DNA of 64,000 nt. Source: Paenacidovorax caeni. GTDB lineage: Bacteria > Pseudomonadota > Gammaproteobacteria > Burkholderiales > Burkholderiaceae_C. How positions within the stretch are numbered: the first letter of the stretch is position 1; each line of letters begins with the position of its first letter. Below the pieces are notes generated by a model, which was not told where the DNA came from, ran no database searches, and worked only from the letters and a program-made list of their open reading frames with translations. Positions 58,748-64,000 of this stretch are shown one piece after another. The translations under genes were made by a program, and so were the position numbers. The stretch spans positions 62,001-126,000 of the forward strand of contig NZ_CYIG01000007.1 in NCBI RefSeq assembly GCF_001298675.1. Direction: 5' to 3'.

Positions 58748-60547
58748 GTGCAAATTCCGCGCAGTTCTGATGTGATTTCACTTTTCGATTTTTCTGATCC
58801 GCGTGATGCGGGCGCGCAACGGTTGCGCCATGTTTTCGGCACGCCACGCCAGGTGCTGGTGGCCCATGCCCTGCACGAGGTCCGCTCCGTGGTGGAGGCC
58901 GCAGAGGCGGCGGCGCGCGCTGGGGCCTGGGTGCTGGGCTGGCTCTGTTATGAAGCCGCACCGGCATTCGACCCCGCCCTGGTGGTGCATGCACCGCAAG
59001 AGGGCACGGCGCTGGCGTGGTTCGCGGTGCACGATGCGCCCGGGCCATGGCCGCAGGCGCCGGCGCAGGGGGCTGCCACCATCGATTGGCACGGCCAACC
59101 CGCCTTGGCCGCCTTCGAGCAGGCGCTGGCGCAGATTCAGCAGGGCATTGCCGCTGGGGCGTATTACCAGGTCAACTTTACGGCGCCGCTGCGCGGGCGC
59201 TTCGAGGGTGACGCTGCTGCACTGTTCGCCGCGCTGCAGCGCGCGCAGCCCGGGGGCTACGCGGCCCATGTGGACGCTGGCGATGGCACGCAGGTGCTGT
59301 CGGTGTCGCCCGAGCTGTTCTTTGACTGGCAGGCCGGCCCGGACGGGCAGGGCGAAATCCTGGCGCGTCCCATGAAAGGCACGGCCGCGCGCGGCGCTAC
59401 GCCCGCACAGGATGCGGCGCAGGCGGTGCAATTGCGCGCCAGCCCCAAGGAGCGGGCCGAGAACGTCATGATCGTGGACCTGCTGCGCAACGATCTCTCG
59501 CGCATCGCCGAGCCGCACAGCGTGCGCGTGCCGCGCTTGTTCCACGCCGAGCAGCTGCCCACGGTGTGGCAGATGACATCCGACGTGCAGGCGCGCACCC
59601 GCGCCGGCACGCGGCTGGTGGACGTGCTGGCGGCGCTGTTCCCCTGCGGCTCGGTCACCGGTGCGCCCAAGGTGCAGGCGATGCGCGCCATTCATGCGCT
59701 GGAGGACGGGCCGCGCGGCGTGTACTGCGGCGCGCTGGGTTTGCTGCGGCCAGCGCCGCAGCGTGGCGCCGGGGCCATGGCCGCGACGTTCAACGTGCCG
59801 ATCCGCACCATCGAACTGCACGGTGCGCAGGCGCGCTGCGGCATCGGCAGCGGCATCGTCTGGGGTGCCCGCAGCGACGCGGAGTGGCGCGAGTGGGAGA
59901 CCAAGCGGGCTTTTGTGGAGCGCGCCAGCGCGCCGTTCGAGATCCTGGAAACCCTGGCGCTGGAAGGCGGTGCCTACCGCCACATGGCCGAGCACCTGGC
60001 GCGCATGCGCGTGTCGGCAGCGCACTTCGGCTACCCCTTCGAGGATGCGGCCGTCCACGGCTGCCTGCATGCGCTGGCCGAGGCGCACCCTGGCGGGCCC
60101 TGGCGCGTGCGTCTGCTGCTGGACGCGCGCGGCGTGCCGCGCGCCGAGGCCTTTGCCCTGGCTGCCACGCCGCAGCCCGTGCGGCTGGCGCTGGCCGCGC
60201 GGCCGCTGGCCCAGGCGCACAGCGAATGGGTGCGCCACAAGACCACGCGGCGCGCGCACTATGCAGCCTTCGCGCCCGCTGCGGGGTCGGGCGTGTTCGA
60301 CACCATCTTGCACAACGCGGCGGGCGAGATCACTGAGACCACTTTTGGCAACATTGCCGTGCTGCTCGATGGCCGCTGGATCACGCCACCGCTGGCTTGC
60401 GGCTTGCTGCCGGGCGTGGGCCGCGCCGTGGCGCTGCGCACGGGGCGTGTGCAGGAAGGGCTGCTGCGGCTGCAGGATGTGCCGCGCGTGCAGCAGTGGG
60501 CGTTCGTCAATAGCCTGCGTGGCTGGCTGGAGGCGCAGCTGGTGTAG
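58748..60547 (+). CDS. pabB: aminodeoxychorismate synthase I fused to aminodeoxychorismate lyase (PabB-PabC)
   Basis: 599 residues. Residues about 90-375 are the chorismate-binding domain (GAYYQVNFTAPLRG, RPMKGTAARGATPAQDAAQA, NVMIVDLLRNDLSRIAEP, LFPCGSVTGAPKVQAMRAIH, GIGSGIVWGARSDAEW). About 385-599 is a PLP fold-type IV part (HYAAFAPAAGSGVFDTI, NAAGEITETTFGNIAVLLDG). The PLP Lys is probably in VRHKTTRR. The fusion makes 4-aminobenzoate for folate. GTG start; an upstream start cannot be excluded. Confidence 0.92.
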   Translation: MQIPRSSDVISLFDFSDPRDAGAQRLRHVFGTPRQVLVAHALHEVRSVVEAAEAAARAGAWVLGWLCYEAAPAFDPALVVHAPQEGTALAWFAVHDAPGPWPQAPAQGAATIDWHGQPALAAFEQALAQIQQGIAAGAYYQVNFTAPLRGRFEGDAAALFAALQRAQPGGYAAHVDAGDGTQVLSVSPELFFDWQAGPDGQGEILARPMKGTAARGATPAQDAAQAVQLRASPKERAENVMIVDLLRNDLSRIAEPHSVRVPRLFHAEQLPTVWQMTSDVQARTRAGTRLVDVLAALFPCGSVTGAPKVQAMRAIHALEDGPRGVYCGALGLLRPAPQRGAGAMAATFNVPIRTIELHGAQARCGIGSGIVWGARSDAEWREWETKRAFVERASAPFEILETLALEGGAYRHMAEHLARMRVSAAHFGYPFEDAAVHGCLHALAEAHPGGPWRVRLLLDARGVPRAEAFALAATPQPVRLALAARPLAQAHSEWVRHKTTRRAHYAAFAPAAGSGVFDTILHNAAGEITETTFGNIAVLLDGRWITPPLACGLLPGVGRAVALRTGRVQEGLLRLQDVPRVQQWAFVNSLRGWLEAQLV

Positions 60548-60589
60548 CGCCACCGGCCCACGATGAATGCGCCGCTGCGTGCCGGAGAT

Positions 60590-60655
60590 ACAATCGGAAA
60601 CAATCTCCAGCCCTTGCCTGGCAAGCGCTGGTAGCTATGAAAAAAGGAGTCGCTG
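60590..60655. repeat. dispersed host intergenic repeat, copy 5
   Basis: CCAGCCCTTGCCTGGCAAGC, GCTGGTAGCTATGAAAAAAG: inverted core and AGCTAT box in the reverse orientation to copy 1. Confidence 0.6.
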
Positions 60656-60739
60656 TCCTGGTTGCGTGCGGTGCGTAGCGCTGCTCCGCCATGGCACGAT
60701 AGAGGACGCGCACAACGCAGGCCCGACGGAAGGTGCTCT

Positions 60740-61435
60740 ATGGCACAAGATGACATCAGTTTCACCGATTTGATGGCCTCGTCCATCCACGACATGAAGA
60801 ACTCGCTGAACGTGCAGATCAGCGCGTTGGAGAAAATTGCCGCGCAGTGCAAGGCCCACGGTGACACGCAGGACTACACCGACCTGGGGGGCGTGATCTA
60901 CCAAGCCAACCGGATGAATGCCAACCTCATCCAGCTGCTGAGCCTGTACAAGCTGGACAAGGCCATCTACCCGGTCGATATCGCCGAGTGCCCGGTCGCC
61001 GAGCTCATCGAGGACGCGCTGGCGATGTACCGGCCGGTCATGGCGTTCAAGGACATCGGCGTGGAGGTCGATTGCGATGCCGACTGCTACTGGTACCTGG
61101 ACCGCGATCTCATGACCGGGGTGCTGCTCAACGCGTTGAACAACGCCTTCCACTACACCCGTGACCGGATTCGTATTGCCGCGCGCATCGACGGCAGCAG
61201 CCTGGAGCTGCGCGTGGAGGACAACGGCCAGGGCTACCCGGCCCACATGCTGCGCGACGAGCGCGTGAACGCCAGCGCCGCTGGGGTGAATTTCCGCACT
61301 GGCAGCACCGGGCTGGGCTTTTACTTTTCGGCCCAGGTGGCGCGCGTGCACAAAAACGGCGGCCGCCAGGGCATGCTCATCATCGAGAACGGTGGCGCCT
61401 GGGGCGGCGGCTGCTTCGTTGTGCGTCTGCCCTAG
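60740..61435 (+). CDS. compact histidine kinase without sensor domain
   Basis: 231 residues. Phosphoacceptor-like SSIHDMKNSLNVQISALE, then an HATPase domain (LLNALNNAFHYTRDRIRIAA, LRVEDNGQGYPA, STGLGFYFSAQVARVHKNGG). No membrane or sensor region. It precedes a receiver-TPR gene by 16 bases and is presumably its cytoplasmic partner. GGAAGG precedes the ATG. Confidence 0.88.
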   Translation: MAQDDISFTDLMASSIHDMKNSLNVQISALEKIAAQCKAHGDTQDYTDLGGVIYQANRMNANLIQLLSLYKLDKAIYPVDIAECPVAELIEDALAMYRPVMAFKDIGVEVDCDADCYWYLDRDLMTGVLLNALNNAFHYTRDRIRIAARIDGSSLELRVEDNGQGYPAHMLRDERVNASAAGVNFRTGSTGLGFYFSAQVARVHKNGGRQGMLIIENGGAWGGGCFVVRLP

Positions 61436-61451
61436 GAAAGAAGAAGCAAAC

Positions 61452-63074
61452 ATGCCATCTGCTGCATTGACGAAGGCCAAGGTGCTGGTCGTAGACGACT
61501 ACCAGGGCATGCGCACCATCCTGCGCGACCTGGTGCGCTCCATGGGTGTGTCGCGCGTGGATACCGCGGCGAGCGGCCGCGATGCGCTCAACCATCTGCG
61601 CACCAACCGCTACGACGTGGTGATTTGCGACTTCAACCTCGGCATCGGTCTGAACGGCCAGCAGGTGCTGGACGAGGCGCGGCTGCACGACTACATCGGT
61701 GTGTCAACCATCTGGGTGATGGTCACCGCAGAGAAAACGGCCGAGATGATCATGGGCGCGGCCGAGGCCAAGCCGGACGAATACCTGCTCAAGCCGATCA
61801 ACCAGAACATCCTTGAAAGCCGCCTGGAGCGGCTCATCGTCAAAAAGCAGGCACTGCGCAGCGTGGAAGAAGCGCTGCGCGGGCGCGATTACGCCACGGC
61901 ACTGGCGCGCTGCAACCAACTGCTGGCGGGCGAGGGCGGTAAGGCGCCCGAGATCCTGCGCATCAAGAGCGACCTGCTGCTCAAGCTGGGCGACTACGCG
62001 GGTGCCAAGACGCTGTTCGAGTCGGTGCTGGCTGCGCGCAGCGTGCCCTGGGCGCGTACCGGGCTAGGCAAGGTGTATTTCCACCAGGGCCAGTACGAGA
62101 TGGCACGCAACCAGTTCCGCCAGGTGCTGGAGGAAAACCGCATGTTCATCGAGGCCGCCGACTGGCTCGCCAAGACCTACGACGCCATGGGAGACAAGCC
62201 CCAGGCCCAGCAGGTGTTGCAGGCTGCCGTGAAGCTCTCGCCCAACTCGGCCTATCGCCAGCGGGCCCTGGGTGAGACGGCGTTGCGCAATGGCGCACTC
62301 GACGTGGCGCAAAGCGCGTTTGAGAAGACCATCCAGATCAGCGAGTTCTCATCCAATAAGCACCCCGCCGCGTACGTGGCGCTGGCGCGCGTGCTGTCCG
62401 AAAACGACAACCCGGAAGAAGCGCTGAAGCTGCTCAAGCGCACCAACGAGGTGTTCAAGGACAGCAAGGACAGCGTCAACATCGCCATCCAGGCCGCCGC
62501 CGTGCAAAGTGCCGTGCACCACAAAGCGGGGCAGGCGGAAGAAGCGCAGGCCGCCATGGCGCAGGTCGAGGCGCTGTTGGCCAGCCATGCCGACAAGGCC
62601 AGCCCGCAGACCGCGATGGAAGTTGCCCAGAGCATGCTGGCCCTGGGCCGCAAGGAGCAGGCCTGTGCGCTGATGCGCAACCTGGTGAAGTCGAACCATG
62701 AGGACACGCAGCTCTCTGGCCAGGTGCAGGCGCTGTTCGAGCAGGCGCAGATGGGCGAGGAGGGGCGCGCGCTCATCGCCGAGTCGCGTGAGGAGGCCAT
62801 CAGCATCAATAACCAGGGCGTGCTGCTGGGGCGCCAGGGCCAGTTCGCTGAAGGGGCGCGGTTGCTGCGCATCGCGCTGCAGAACCTGCCGCACAGTGAG
62901 GTCATGATGATGAACCTGTGTGGCCTGCTGATTGGGCAGATGCGTGCCGAGGGGCGCTCTGACGCCCTGCTGGCCGAGATCATGGGCCTGCTTGAGCGTG
63001 TGCACGAGATCAACCCCGACAACGCCAAGTACCGCCAGTACATGGCGCTGCTGCGGCCCGCAGGCGGGCGTTGA
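61452..63074 (+). CDS. response regulator with TPR output region
   Basis: 540 residues. Receiver domain (about 8-130): VLVVDDYQGMRTILRDLVRS with phospho-Asp in VVICDFNLGIGLNG, and Lys in EYLLKPINQNI. The rest is a helical TPR array (YATALARCNQLLAG, AGAKTLFESVLAARSVPWAR, YEMARNQFRQVLEENRMFIE). No DNA-binding domain, so output is by protein contact. Paired with the kinase gene upstream. Confidence 0.92.
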   Translation: MPSAALTKAKVLVVDDYQGMRTILRDLVRSMGVSRVDTAASGRDALNHLRTNRYDVVICDFNLGIGLNGQQVLDEARLHDYIGVSTIWVMVTAEKTAEMIMGAAEAKPDEYLLKPINQNILESRLERLIVKKQALRSVEEALRGRDYATALARCNQLLAGEGGKAPEILRIKSDLLLKLGDYAGAKTLFESVLAARSVPWARTGLGKVYFHQGQYEMARNQFRQVLEENRMFIEAADWLAKTYDAMGDKPQAQQVLQAAVKLSPNSAYRQRALGETALRNGALDVAQSAFEKTIQISEFSSNKHPAAYVALARVLSENDNPEEALKLLKRTNEVFKDSKDSVNIAIQAAAVQSAVHHKAGQAEEAQAAMAQVEALLASHADKASPQTAMEVAQSMLALGRKEQACALMRNLVKSNHEDTQLSGQVQALFEQAQMGEEGRALIAESREEAISINNQGVLLGRQGQFAEGARLLRIALQNLPHSEVMMMNLCGLLIGQMRAEGRSDALLAEIMGLLERVHEINPDNAKYRQYMALLRPAGGR

Positions 63075-63079
63075 GCGCT

Positions 63080-63135
63080 TAATGAGCTTCCAGCGCTTTT
63101 GTAGCAAGCGCTAGATGCTCTTATATTGATAGCAT
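63080..63135. repeat. dispersed host intergenic repeat, copy 6
   Basis: CTTCCAGCGCTTTTGTAGCA, then AGCGCTAGATGC and TTGATAGC: inverted arms and the GATAGC box; it ends inside the last codons of hemL. Confidence 0.6.
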
Positions 63136-64000
63136 CTTGAAGACTTCGCGCGCGGCGGCGACGGTGGCGTCGATGTCCTGCGCGGTGTGCGCGGCGCTCA
63201 CGAAGCCCGCCTCGTACAGTGCCGGTGCAATGTACACGCCACGCTCCAGCAGGCCGTGGAAGAGCTGGTTGAAGCGTGCGCCGTCGGTCTTGAGCACCTC
63301 GGGGTAGTTCTGCGGCAGTTGCGGCAGCAGGAAGAAGCCGAACATGCCGCCCTCGCTGTCGGCGCAGAACGCCACGCCCTCGGCTTGTGCGGCGCCCGCC
63401 AGCCCGTCAATCAATGCGCGAGTGCGTGCGGCCAATTGCTCGTAGAAGCCTGGCTTGGCGATTTCGCGCAGCGTGGCGAGGCCGCAGGCGGTGGCTACGG
63501 GGTTGCCTGACAGCGTGCCGGCCTGGTAGACCGGGCCCAGCGGCGCGAGCTGTTCCATGATGGCGCGCGGTCCACCGAAGGCCGCGAGCGGCATGCCGCC
63601 ACCGATGACCTTGCCCAGCACCGTGAGGTCAGGCGCGAAGCCGGGAATTTGTTGCGCATACAGGCCCTGTGCGCTGCCGAGTCCCACGCGGAAACCCGTC
63701 ATCACCTCGTCGATGACCAGCAGCGCGCCGTGTTGCGTACAGAGTTCGCGTGCGCGGCGCATGAAGGGTACGCTGGCGCGCACGAAGTTCATGTTGCCGG
63801 CAATGGGCTCCATGATCACGCAGGCCACTTCCTTGCCGTGCAGCGCAAAGGCTTCTTCAAGTTGTGCCACGTCGTTGTATTCGAGCACCAGCGTGTGCTG
63901 AACGACCTCGGCTGGCACCCCCGCGCTGGTGGCATGGCCGAAGGTGGCCAAGCCCGAGCCGGCCTTGACCAGCAGCGAATCAGCGTGGCCGTGGTAGCAG
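63121..64000 (-). CDS. hemL: glutamate-1-semialdehyde 2,1-aminomutase, 3' part
   Basis: The gene runs off the right window edge; 292 C-terminal residues are visible. [50 protein letters not shown], and the PLP Lys in [19 protein letters not shown] mark HemL. It forms 5-aminolevulinate for tetrapyrroles. The repeat copy at its end overlaps its stop region. Confidence 0.96.
   Translation of the reverse strand, partial: CYHGHADSLLVKAGSGLATFGHATSAGVPAEVVQHTLVLEYNDVAQLEEAFALHGKEVACVIMEPIAGNMNFVRASVPFMRRARELCTQHGALLVIDEVMTGFRVGLGSAQGLYAQQIPGFAPDLTVLGKVIGGGMPLAAFGGPRAIMEQLAPLGPVYQAGTLSGNPVATACGLATLREIAKPGFYEQLAARTRALIDGLAGAAQAEGVAFCADSEGGMFGFFLLPQLPQNYPEVLKTDGARFNQLFHGLLERGVYIAPALYEAGFVSAAHTAQDIDATVAAAREVFKMLSI

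Overview
This is a high-GC stretch of a betaproteobacterial chromosome carrying a complete-looking Mu-like transposable prophage. The host is probably a member of the Comamonadaceae, in the Acidovorax or Diaphorobacter range. I infer this from the protein style, the gene neighbourhoods (rsmD-coaD, gpmA-rhodanese-grxC-secB-gpsA, nadC-nadA) and a small intergenic repeat scattered between the host genes. No rRNA, tRNA, CRISPR array or insertion sequence was recognised.

Left host arm (1-2312): the end of an M16-family protein gene, rsmD and coaD on the plus strand, then a BON-domain envelope protein on the minus strand.

Prophage (about 2313-41671, 39.4 kb): the layout is inverted relative to phage Mu. 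A control hub at about 29.2-30.3 kb holds a repressor-like gene with duplicated palindromic operator candidates and a divergent promoter region. To its right, a plus-strand early region with many ATGA or GTGA overlaps encodes a Ner-like protein, a BRO-type protein, the MuA-like transposase and MuB-like ATPase. Many small DNA-binding or Cys-rich proteins follow, then Gam, GemA, a Lar-like anti-restriction protein and the Mor activator. To its left, all late genes run on the minus strand: lysis (SAR-type endolysin, nested Rz/Rz1, holin-like protein), terminase, portal, MuF-like protein, a fused prohead protease-major capsid protein, tail completion, tail tube, tape measure, tail tip, and finally a Com-like zinc-finger protein overlapping an adenine methyltransferase. 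No sheath or baseplate genes are visible, so I infer a siphovirus-type tail. Two small plus-strand genes sit inside the late region. A conserved dyad plus T-rich module recurs at three late-operon junctions. The left end has three 22-bp direct repeats and the right end an inverted copy of the first; both ends carry perfect DnaA-box sequences.

Right host arm (41.7-64 kb): the prophage sits at the 3' end of a small membrane-stress gene, apparently separating it and a DUF1328 gene from the BON gene. Next come a CHASE3 histidine kinase, a LuxR-type regulator and a lone receiver protein. Then follow a MoeB/ThiF-type adenylyltransferase, ctpA, gpmA, rhodanese, grxC, secB, gpsA, panC-panB, a membrane protein with an ABC ATPase, nadC-nadA, a Liv-type binding protein, a PabB-PabC fusion, a compact histidine kinase with a receiver-TPR protein, and the 3' part of hemL.

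The points I consider most worth a second look are the perfectly periodic 14-residue Trp repeats in a tail-tip protein, the repeated LTE-A motifs in the protease-capsid fusion, the repeated late-operon modules, the leader hairpin covering a ribosome-binding site just upstream of the capsid gene, and the DnaA boxes at the prophage ends.
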